Source: Margaritifera margaritifera (taxonomy: Eukaryota > Mollusca > Bivalvia > Unionida > Margaritiferidae). From it: DNA of 64,000 bases. Made by a program: the position numbers and the translations under genes. The stretch spans positions 2,484,501-2,548,500 of the forward strand of contig JAQPZY010001695.1 in NCBI GenBank assembly GCA_029931535.1, in the 5' to 3' direction. The notes below the pieces were generated by a model that did not search any database, was not told the DNA's origin, and was given only the letters and a program-made list of their open reading frames with translations. This document shows, piece by piece, positions 1 to 12,100 of the stretch; the stretch's first letter is position 1; each line of letters begins with the position of its first letter.

Positions 1-138
1 TAACTCTTCAGGAACGATGAGGTCTGAGGTTATTTGTACAGAGGTTGAGACTGGTGTAGTAGATGACATTTACTGTAACCAGACCGCAAAACCAGATGAT
101 AAACAGAAAGTTTGTAACGCTCATTTATGTCCAGCAAG
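1..138 (+). CDS. Exon A (partial): C-terminal two thirds of TSP1 repeat 1
   Basis: Codons begin at base 2. The frame reads NSSGTMRSEVIC, then DIYC and ends KVCNAHLCPA, which is the second half of a TSP1 repeat with its last four cysteines. The exon probably runs in from the left edge, because NSSG can follow a TSP1 cysteine directly. An alternative start is base 12 after TTCAG. The donor is AAG|GTAATA at 138/139 and leaves two bases of a split codon, which the next exon completes as AG+A. Confidence 0.8.
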
Positions 139-3100
139 GTAATATCTTCGTGTTCTTCAAACCGTTTCATTTTTGGATCTGTCAAATAGGTATATTTGAA
201 CCTCATGAAACAACCACAAAAAAAAACAAAAAAAAAAAAACGTTTGATCCGTATAGTCCACAAAGGTTGTCGCAATTGAAATCTCTTAGGTTTGTTTGAG
301 AAATTTTATGATTAAACAATGAATTTTTTTTTCTAATCATAATGAATAAACTCGAATGTGTAACATTTGGTCTTCAGAATCTCCTCGTATTTAAAAATTT
401 GATTTGGAATAGCTGAGATCAAAACGTAGTTCAAAATTTGCTAACTGACTCTATATTGTTAATTTAAAAATTCGATTGTTTTAAACAAGAAAATTGTGTT
501 ATAATGTTTTCATGTAGGTTACAAAGAGACTTTTCATTGTTATCGATACTGCAAAGTAGAATGATATTGATCTGACATTATGATTCAACTATAAAACATT
601 TTGAAGTTCGAGACTGATGCCTGTCGGCAGATGAACTCAGCAGTAGACTTTGATATCTAAAACGTCCATGTATTGATATATGCAAAATACAGTTTCGTCA
701 CGAGTAAAATGAAAAAACAATAATACGTTTAAGATGATGGATCATCTAAACCATATGTTATTTCCAGATGGTGGGCGGGTCCATGGCAGCATTGCTCTGT
801 TACCTGTGGAGATGATGGGGTCCACCATCGAACTGTAATTTGCGTTCGCAGCCATGGAACTGACGAACAAGTCGCTCTGGAGGACGTGGAATGTAATGCT
901 TTGGAAAAACCAATGGAAGTAGAGCCTTGCCAAAAGAAAGATCCTTGTCCAGGAACTGGTATTTGGAATGTTGAGGAATGGTCGAGTGTGAGTTTTCATT
1001 TCTTCATTCTAAAAACATAGAACTTAGAAGTATTAGAGACCCGACTGTACTTCCTTTATTGAACCTTTTCATAAGCCCTGAAATACGTTGCAGGAAGACA
1101 GAAAGAAATATAAAGATTACTTTCCTACTTTACCATAAATCAGTACTCTGTTAAATCCGAATTCGTCACGAAGGGGAGGAGGGGATTGGTGTGCAACTGT
1201 ATTTTTCGCTATAATGGGTTTAATTTTGTGGATATTTATAATTTAAGAAGTGGTCACAGTAAGCACTTATCAGAACTCTTAAAAAAGTAAAGTTTTCCTA
1301 ACGATGAAACATAGGACTAAGTAAGTTTGTGATAAAACAGAATTAAAATATTGTCGTTCCATCTTCTTCAAGTACAGCTGGTACACTTGGACAAGAAACA
1401 ATTTAGAGCTGATGCATATAATTTGTTTCATCATTTTCTTCACAGTGCAAGAGTAACCCGTGTGGCAAGCAGTACAGAAGTGTGGTATGCAGCGATGGTA
1501 CGATTGGTTGCCATAAAAATCAGAAACCTCTTGAGGTTAGAGATTGTAGCGAATCTTGTGGACACTGGATGGCAGAGGAATGGCAAGAGGTCAGAAAAAA
1601 AACTTAGAAGAACTTTGGCGCTAAATGTATGCTGTATATAAAATGATTTCTTATTTTATTCATAATGTGTTTTAAAAGCGGTCAAATTGTGGGTTGTCTC
1701 TTATGACATGGATTGTTAGATTTGTACAGCGTCAAATGAGAAATTCTATAGTAATCCCCTGGAAATTGATTCTCGGGAATCGTAATTACATTTTCATTTC
1801 AGATGGGTTTTTTTCCTAATAGCGAATTCTGGGAAATGAGACACTATTTAATGAAATGCAGAATTAGGCCTGGATCAATTTATCCTCGAAACAAATGATA
1901 AAATATACGAGGGTCGAGAAAGAAGGCTCACCAGTTTATTTGATTTAAAATATTCAATCTTTATTTTCCTCTACGATACATATTGTAAAGCTCACAAAGG
2001 CTTTAGTGTTATTTTAACTAAATAATTATTTCCGAGTTATATAAAAAATGAACTTCATATTGTCGAAGATTCATGAAGTCATGAAGCTTGAAAATGAATT
2101 ACGCACGCATGAACTGTTGTAACGAAGAGAAGGCTGTACAGGAGCGGATCCAGAAATATCTGGGGGAGGGGGCGCACACTAGTAGGCGAGGAGTCTGTCT
2201 GACGGAACCCCTGATGGGGGCGCAAGGTGCGAAGCTTTCAGAAGCTCCTGCATAATTGTAACCATCTAACTGTAAAGAAAATTTACTCTAGGAAACGTTC
2301 CAGTTGTTTCGCGCTCGTTTGTTTTTTGCGTAGTGTGTACTCCATTGTCAAGCTTCATGACTTCATGAATACTGTAAAATATGAAGTTCAATTCTTATAA
2401 TTACAAAGAGTTTTATATAACAAACAACGAATCTCAAGAAATAAATAGCAGAATATTTGAACCACTGTTTACGAATATTGTCCAAGAACAAAAGAGGGGC
2501 GCATGCATAAATAGGTAGTTGCTTTCTAGTGTTATAAACTAGAAACATCTAGTTTTCTGCGTCACATGATGCGATGTTATCCAATCTGAAAGCTTGTTAC
2601 AAAGACTTGGTAAAAAATTTAATTATATATCTTTGATAAGCGTGGCTAATCTTCACTTTCTCAAGACGATTGATTTATTTGATTTACAGTGCACACGGTC
2701 TTGCGGGCAGGGAATACAGTATCGAAAAGTCACATGTGTTGGAGGAACGATATGTGATCCCACACAAGAACCATCAAGTGAGAGGGCCTGCAACCTTCAT
2801 TTGTGTCCTATATCTACAGATTTACGATCTAACACCTCAGATATATCTGATAATGTTTCCCATACTATTGCAATAGAAAAGGAGAAAGTCCAGGACAGTT
2901 TAGTCTTAGAAGAAAGAGTTAATAAGGAGAGTAGAAAAGAGCGTATTGACGGTGGCACTGGAGTTACGAGGGATGGTACTCACATATCAGTAACTGGGCA
3001 TGCTACACCGCACGAGGATACAGGGAATAATAAGGTCACAGCTGATCAGAGTAATAAATTTGATATAAATAATAACGAACATGACAAAGTGGAAGAAATG

Positions 3101-6100
3101 TCACCAAAAGAAGTTAGTAAATCAGTCCTAGATATTACAGCTTCCCCAGTATCAAGTATTAGTGAAACTGTGATTAATAATCCTAAACAGGACGATGATG
3201 ATGATTATAATTTTGTTAAGGAAAATACTGGTACTACAGCTGCTCCAAAATTCAAGACGTTATCACCTGTGTATCATTCAAACGAGGAAAAAACCGAAAA
3301 AGTCACTATATCCAACACAACGCCGCACAAACATAGGCATCATCACGGTAAAAAGACAACACAACCTGCTACCAAGGAGCCATTTATTCCGATAGTCATT
3401 GATAATAATAAAAGCAATTTCGACACGCCCGAATCACTTCACGATGATGAAATCCAAATAGAGCTGGAAGAGAAAATGAAACAAATAAACAAAAACAAGA
3501 CCAGTTCAGATGTGGATATGAAAAAAATTGCTCCTGATAATGGTGAAATTCTAGGGGAAAATTCTGTCCATAAACTTGATTCAAGTGAAGTTGATATTGA
3601 CAGCAACAGCAACATAAATATGAAAGTCAATGAATCAGTTGATAGAAGTGAAAAGAGTCATTCTACAATGTCTACTCCTAGTGTTGACAATAATTCCAAT
3701 TATGAGAAAAGTAACGAGGTTATAAATAATACAGACTTGAGAACAGACACTGACAATAGCCAGAAAAATCCAGATCCTAGAGAAAATGATAACAATATAA
3801 AATCGACCAAGGAAACAGGAACACCAATATCAAATGAACATTATCATTTTGAAGCGAAACAGAATAGCAATCCTGGAATAAAGCTTTCTGGTGACGAAAC
3901 CGAGTACAGTTCTGGAGAGGCCGGGAAGAAATCTGTCACACATGATCTACGGACGAAGTTCACAGAAAATGAAGTGTTAAATCAGACCATGTTTGCAGCC
4001 AAGGAGGATAACGAAGAAACTACTATAAAGCATGGGAATACATTGTATGTATTAGAGACTGATACAAGCACGAAGATTACTGGTATCAAGTCAGAAATTT
4101 CTTCTATTAACAACCCCTTAGATAGTGGTTTTTCTTCTATCAAGAACGCTCTAGGCGGAGAACTTTTAAAATCCTTGAATCATCCACCTATTAAGGGAGA
4201 AATACCGAAAAGCATTAGTGATATACTTGGAAAAGACCCTCCTAAATTTGATTCGAATATCAATAGTGATGTATTTCACCTTCCGGAAGGTGGAAGCGAA
4301 AGTGGAAAATTCAAATGGCTGCCAAAGGAATGGAGCGAGGTAGGCAATCAGATTCTCTGCTCACTGATGAACCTATAAATTAAGCAGACCTTAACTTGTA
4401 TTGTGCCAAATACCTATAAATTAATCAGACCTTAACTTGTATTGTGCCAAATACCTATAAATTAAGCAGACCTTAACTTGTATTGTGCCAAATACCTATA
4501 AATTAATCAGACCTTAACTTGTATTGTGCCAAATACCTATAAATTAAGCAGACCTTAACTTGTATTGTGCCAAATACCTATAAATTAAGCAGACCTTAAC
4601 TTGTATTGTGCCAAATACCTATAAATTAATCAGACCTTAACTTATATTGTGCTAAATACCTTTTCGTACTTTCTATATGTTTTTTAAATATGAGTAGATT
4701 TTAAACATTATGCGAGACTCAGATGGAAGTTCCGTTACACCGAAATACATAAGAAATACTCCCCCGAATGCATTAAATGGTATATGTATTATTTTTTGAA
4801 GATGAGTGAATGAACGAACGAACAAAAGAACAAATGACTAATTGAATGAATAGGTGCTTTAATGAGCAAACAAAGAAAACAATGACTCAATATATGAATG
4901 ACTGATTAAATGAATGAACATAATGGTTAAATAAAAAAATAACTTACTGAGTTAATGACTGAATGAATGAATACATGGTTTATTTGTTTCTTATGAGCCT
5001 TGATCTAGTTAATAAATCTAATCACACCATGAATGTAAATATTTCATCAATTTTACAACTTAAATCCTTATTCATTCTACTGTAATTACGTATTTCTGTT
5101 GAGATTATAGCATTGTCATTTTTCCTGCACTAGTGTTCTCGGCGGTGTGGGAGTGGCGTAAGAACAAGGACAGTATTGTGCATCAATGAAGCCACACAGC
5201 AACCAGAGGATCGACTACTTTGTGATATTCGTTTCATCCCAAAGAATATCGAGGACTGCAATGTAGTGCCCTGTGGGGAATGGGTCACCTCTGAATGGAG
5301 CCAGGTAACTGCAATGTTTTGATTCTAAATAGTATAGAAGCATTTTACTTAGAAGGTACCTACTACACATGATAATGGGAATGAATTGTTGCAAAGAAAT
5401 AATAAATCTGGGGTCCATCCGTGATTCATCTCGATTCAGGAAAACCATGTTGCTATCCTGTAATACAATCATTACATATGAACAAAATAGGGAGAACTTT
5501 TATGTACAACAAAACCTTAGCAAATATTACACAGTAACACTTTATCGGAAAGACTCGTGCCTCATTCATAAGAATAATGATGAGCCTGAAAGTGATAAAT
5601 TGCATGAGTTCCATTACCAATATGAAGCAATTGGTAATAAAACGACCCTGGCTGCAAATTTTGCATAGCGATGTAAATATTTCAGCAGAATAATAGAGGA
5701 AAAGAACAAGGGTTGAGCGGAACACTATATCTCAACATATCTCACCGACGAACAGCCCTAAGACATATGTTATATGATTTCTAATTTTTTATCACATAAA
5801 CGTAACACTGTTGACAACATAGACGACGCTGACGCCACCATCATCGTCAAAGACGAATTACTCATGTCTTTGTTTTCGCTAACGTAGGCAAGTCAAAATA
5901 CGACTTCAGACAATACCATTTCATCAGGCTATAACTCATATTGACTTATTACTGTCAATATCTTTGCGATAGGGCCTTTCACACAAATCAGTACATATAT
6001 AAGCACTTGTACACTTCGATTGTACATACATTGCTCTCTCTGATATCGGCGCCCAGTCTCAAAGCGCATACCCACTGGGAATTCTAGAAACTCAACAAAG

Positions 6101-9100
6101 TCTACGTTTTTACATCAAAAGAGGCACCAAATTGTCTTTATGGACATCAACCACATTCCTTTTGATATCTCTTCATACTCTATCGGGTAGATTCGCCAAA
6201 TCAGGGCCTGGAAGTGGGCCCTGCTTCGGTGTGTGAAAGTTGTTGACCCTGATTTAGGTAGTAGCAAATTGTTTAGCGTTGTTTGCCCTTACGAAAGCGT
6301 TCTTAGAGTACAAGGGGCTGTATTGTTGAGCTGTATAGCAAGTATAAACATTCCTCTGCTCATGATACAACTTTGGCGCCCTGTATTTATCTTCCACCCA
6401 GCTGGGACATAGTGGTAGCATCCTGTTTAACGCCTTCCACAAAGTCTTTGATATGGCCGTAAAGTGATTCATGATACCACAACCAAATATTGCGGGAAAA
6501 CCCAAAAGCCTAATTGTGATCATCATCCAAACTCATTTCGTAGCTTTTCTTCTGATGTTTTATGCTCCTGCTTTCATCCACAGTTCCTTGCTCAATCAGA
6601 ATAAAAGGCCAAAAGAACACGACTTGTTACAACAGTTTTCTCGTAGGAAGCAGACTTTGTTTCATGGGCATGCAGTAACATACATATGTCTGCCTCGTCA
6701 TACATTGGGAAGAAGGGTTTCGCACATCATCCGTGGAGATGAGGCAGCTGCTGCTCCATATCCACCTATCAAAATACTCTCATTGTTGGATGTGTGCTTG
6801 CTTCAGGGGGTCAAATTAAAGAAAATTTTGTTTTCTGTTCAGATAATGCCATATCCCTACAGCTGCTATTCTCCTTATTCCTCTACCCTTACCCCGCACA
6901 TCATTTTCTGGTTGCGTCTTTAATCGAATATTCTAAATCAGCTTTTACCTTGGTGCGATGTGGATAAAACATTTAATTCGCTTTACACACAAAGGCATCA
7001 GCATGTTTTAACACAATCTATTTTTCCATGACTTGAGCTACAAGATCATACCAATAATGATGCAAGCTGGTATTTGAAATTATGGTATAGATGACTGCAA
7101 CAAAGGTTACTTTACTTTATAAAGTACAGGTTTATTCCTGCAACTTCTACTGTCTCTGCTTGTGCCACAATATGCAATTTCTTGTTGCTTTGCTCTCTGG
7201 AAACAAGAAATAACGTTTCCACAAGCTGTCACTGACACTTCGAGAGGTTTGCAATGGAAAATGAGTCATTTAAGGTCTGTCAGATGAAACTGTTACCCGT
7301 GCGCCTTTTTAAAACTGCAGTTAAACATGTTCTTGCTGTATATAACCAAATTATCTCTTTCACGTTGTATGTTTTATGACTTCGTCATTGTCCCCATCTT
7401 TTATCCTGTCTGATGCTATGATGACTACTTTATGGTTCTACGTTTAGGTCTAGGAGCAGAACACTGGTACGATTGGTATTGCTATTAAAGCTTTCATGTT
7501 TACGTCTCCTTTCACAGATCGACCACTACCATAACTAATTTCACCATGGTGGCATTTCGCTCTAATAAAGTTCTTATTTTATCACACATATTATGAAGTA
7601 AATTTTATTTTAAAACCTGAATGACATGGAGTCTCACTTTAGCATTTTGAATATAAATTAGAATATTACTCAAGAGATCACGCGATCGATTAAGGCGTTA
7701 GACTGAGCTGCTTGGAACAAGTGGAACATTTTTGTTGCATGGATGTAAGTGAGTGTAAGAGACAGCTTTTGGGGTTTTTGTATAAATTCAATAAGTCAAA
7801 TAATAGATATTGAATATACAATATAAACTGATTTACTTACCAATACGTTTTTCTTGGACATCGTTATATCTGAGAATTATTATTATAACTGTATTGGTAT
7901 ACAAGGTGTACAAATCCCACACAACAGATATCCAGGAAAGAATGAAATTTCTGGCGGAATACAATTGCCCATTGCACCCACTAAAACAATAAAAAGGCAA
8001 CGTACTTGCAAGCAAATTAACTTGCTCTATACTAAACATTTTCGTTAAACCAGAAAAGGCTGCGCCAGCTACAGGGGATCACATTATCCTGGCGTGGTAA
8101 TCTAGGAGTAACAAAATCACTGACATGATAAAATTAAATGATGCACCGCTTGAAGTGGTTTCCAAAGATAATAACATGACTAGTTCCATTTTTGTATTTC
8201 CTCGACATTGCTTATAGGTATCAAATAGGTGTACTATTGATGTGACCCATGTATCTGAATAGGATGCAATATATGGCCAGATAAATATGAGTGAAACGTG
8301 GTTTTCCTGCTTGAGGAAGATCCTTTCTTTAAATTTAGCCATGTTGCCAGATTGTAATAAAAAGTCCCCACGTCAGTCATTTTATTGAAAACTGCCTCCA
8401 GACTAATCTCACAAGTGCCCCAGTGTCCGTAGCTTGTCTTCCGGGCTTTGCATTCAGACTTTATTACAGAAATATCGGCGATTTTTTCATTCATGAACAT
8501 AATTTATATTAAATTTAGGTGAATTTGACTAATTAATTCAAATCCACTCATAGGAAAGAAAAATCAAAGATACCAAATGATAGTATATTCAAGGTATTTC
8601 AATTAGAGTTGTGTATTTTTCTAAACATGCTCTCGAGCAATGTCGGTTGGAGAGAATACGTATTTACTGTCCTATATTTGTACAGTAGATGATCAAGTGT
8701 CTAGATATCGTTTGATTGCATCCACTCACACATTTGATTTACATTTAATATAGCATTTCAAAATCGCTGTAAAAATTTAGATGGCCGTAGGTTTCAGGCG
8801 TAATTTTAAATGTTCGTGGACTTTGCTTTCAGAAGTACTTGCGTTTTCTTCTCAAGGTTAATAATCCCATATTAGCTCATTGTAAATCTACTTCTGGTAG
8901 TGTTCCGCTACATGTGGCACGAGCTTGCAGGAGAGAATGGTCAGCTGTCCTGACGGAAAATTCTGCGATCCAGGTGATAAACCTGCCAGTCAGAGAACTT
9001 GCGATGTCCCTCTGTGTATCAAGTGGGTCTCTGGACAGTGGAGTCAAGTATGTGATCAAGTTTAACTTTAATATAAAGAAAAAAATGACTGATAGTAAAG

Positions 9101-12100
9101 TTTCATGTTCTGGTCTAATTTAAGTGTGAAAGAAATATTTGTAAACGTCCGAATTATATACTTTCCTCACTTGCGATTCCAAAACCTAATGAATTGGGGG
9201 GGGGGGGGGGGGGGTAATATATTTTTTTCAAAGAATAAACAATTTTTGTTTTCAATACTAAAAATGTAAGAAAGAAAGAAATAGATAACCTTCAGAAGTT
9301 TAGATGATAAAGTCAGATGTTATGGGGACCTAAAAACGCAGTTTTTCATCGTTTTAGATAATTCTAGTGTTTGAAGGCAGGATGAAAGATGTTAATATTT
9401 CTTTAGAACATCCGTCTATTTTAATCTCGGTAATTGGGTGGATCAGCTTCTTCTTTTTCACAAAATAGAACTAGGGTTTTTAACAGAATTAAAAGTATTA
9501 TATACATTTTCAATATATATCCTATTTAGTGGATATGATATATATTGTATATAGTATATATTGTATATAGTAAATATTGTATATAGTATATATTGTAAAT
9601 AGTATATATTGTAGATAGTATATATTGTAGATAGTATATATTGTAGATTGTATAGATTGTATATAGTATATATTGTAGATAGTATGTATTGTAGATAATA
9701 TATATTGTAGATTGTACAGATTGTATATAGTATATATTGTAGATAGTATATATTGTATATAGTATATATTGTAGATTGTATAGATTGTATATAGTATATA
9801 TTGTAGATAGTATGTATTGTAGATAATATATATTGTAGATTGTACAGATTGTATATAGTATATATTGTAGATAGTATATATTGTATATAGTATATATTGT
9901 AGATTGTACAGATTGTATATAGTATATATTGTAGATTGTACAGATTGTATATAGTATATATTGTAGATAGTATGTATTGTAGATAATATATATTGTAGAT
10001 TGTACAGATTGTATATAGTATATATTGTAGATTGTACAGATTGTATATAGTATATATTGTAGATTGTATAGATTGTATATAGTATATATTGTAGATAGTA
10101 TATATTGTAGATAATATATATTGTAGATTGTACAGATTGTATATAGTATATATTGTAGATTGTACAGATTGTATATAGTATATATTGTAGATAGTATGTA
10201 TTGTAGATAATATATATTGTAGATTGTACAGATTGTATATAGTATATATTGTAGATAGTATATATTGTATATAGTATATATTGTAGATTGTACAGATTGT
10301 ATATAGTATATATTGTAGATTGTACAGATTGTATATAGTATATATTGTAGATAGTATGTATTGTAGATTGTATAGATTGTATATAGTATATATTGTAGAT
10401 AGTATGTATTGTAGATAATATATATTGTAGATTGTACAGATTGTATATAGTATATATTGTAGATTGTACAGATTGTATATAGTATATATTGTAGATAGTA
10501 TATATTGTAGATTGTATAGATTGTATATAGTATATATTGTAGATAGTATGTATTGTAGATAATATATATTGTAGATTGTACAGATTGTATATAGTATATA
10601 TTGTAGATTGTACAGATTGTATATAGTATATATTGTAGATTGTATAGATTGTATATAGTATATATTGTAGATAGTATGTATTGTAGATAATATATATTGT
10701 ATATAGTATATATTGTAGATTGTACAGATTGTATATAGTATATATTGTAGATTGTATAGATTGTATATAGTATATATTGTAGATAGTATATATTGTAAAT
10801 AGTATATATTGTAGATTGTATATATTGTAGATAGTATATATTGTAGATTGTATAGATTGTATATAGTATATATTGTAGATTGTATAGATTGTATATAGTA
10901 TATATTGTACATAGTATATATTGTAGATAGTATATATTGTAGATTGTATATATTGTAGATTGTATATATTGTAGATTGTATAGATTGTATATATTGTATA
11001 TAGTATATATTGTATATAGTATATATAATATACTATTAAGAGTATTAATAGTATTCTTAAACTCTCGGCAAGGATTGCTTTTCTTTTTCGTAAGGTTTAA
11101 ACTTTATTTTCAGAAATGACTTGACTTTCTTCATATTTCAATATCTGCTTTTCAGTGTACAAAAACGTGTGGCGGCGGTGAACAATTCCGACTTGTCCAA
11201 TGTGTAAACCTGACATCTCAGCAGTCTGCAGTGGGTTGTGATCCTAAAGAACAGCCTGCTGAAACACAGAACTGCAACACAGAAAATTGTCCAGAAGAAG
11301 AGAAAGGTAAAATGTTCTTTAAATATACTAGTACACCTGTATTGTTATTGGTCTTTTCCGTACAAAATCAAGAAGACCAGTTTCTTGTCATTGTATAACT
11401 AATTTTTCAAACGTTCTTCCATATTCCGAATTATATACTTTCCTCACTTGCGATTCCATATTCGGATTCTGTTACTTAACGTATTGCCCCCTCCCCCCCC
11501 CCCGCACCTTTTAGACAAGAATAAGTGTAATTGTTTTTCGAAGTAAATCAATATTTTCGATTTTAAAGGTCAATAAGGTGTAAAGAATTGGATCTACTGT
11601 TGACGAACATCAAATATCTCCTTCTAGTGATTGTTTTCTTATTTAAAAGATTCTTCCATTTATATGCATTTTCATGTATCAATATTAATTTCTTATGGGT
11701 GACTTAAGTAAAAGGAAAAGATTAATTTCCATTTTTAAGTTATATGTTACAAAAAAAACAGCACTATTAATTACATTACATAGATTTCCAAATGTCAGAA
11801 TAAATTTAAGAATTTGCGCTATGATTTGGTAGATATATACCAATAAAGTCGGTTTAAGTGCTGCCTGTACTCAAAGCCAAATTAGTTATACAGAGCCACT
11901 TAGGTTTTGTAAATCGTTGCCTGATGTTAATTTATTAGTCATTGAAGCTAATATTTTAGTCAACAACGCATGGGAAAACACGGCATTCATTAATGATGTG
12001 CAAAGGAATTGTATACAATAATTCATTAATTTGGTTCTTTTTCAGAGGCTTTGTCTATCACATGTCTTCATAACGAGATGAGTTATGAAGTATGCCGAGC

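Noticed and set aside
2594..2689. Upstream part of the exon D open frame with an ATG
   Set aside because: Lies before a good acceptor at 2688-2689; TSP1 homology begins exactly at 2690, so this is intron.
6180..6930. Possible transposase relic on the minus strand
   Set aside because: Codon-like texture with frequent stops, but no motif or inverted ends that allow assignment.
7682..7720. tRNA or tRNA-derived SINE
   Set aside because: Only an A-box-like piece (TTAAGGCGTTAGACTGAGC); no B box, no cloverleaf.
8839..9123. Open frame overlapping exon F in another phase
   Set aside because: It reads through the exon out of frame and lacks the TSP1 cysteine pattern.
9458..10912. 484-codon minus-strand open frame
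   Set aside because: Consists only of the stop-free 16-bp repeat translated in three phases; low-complexity Y/I/T/L/Q/N.
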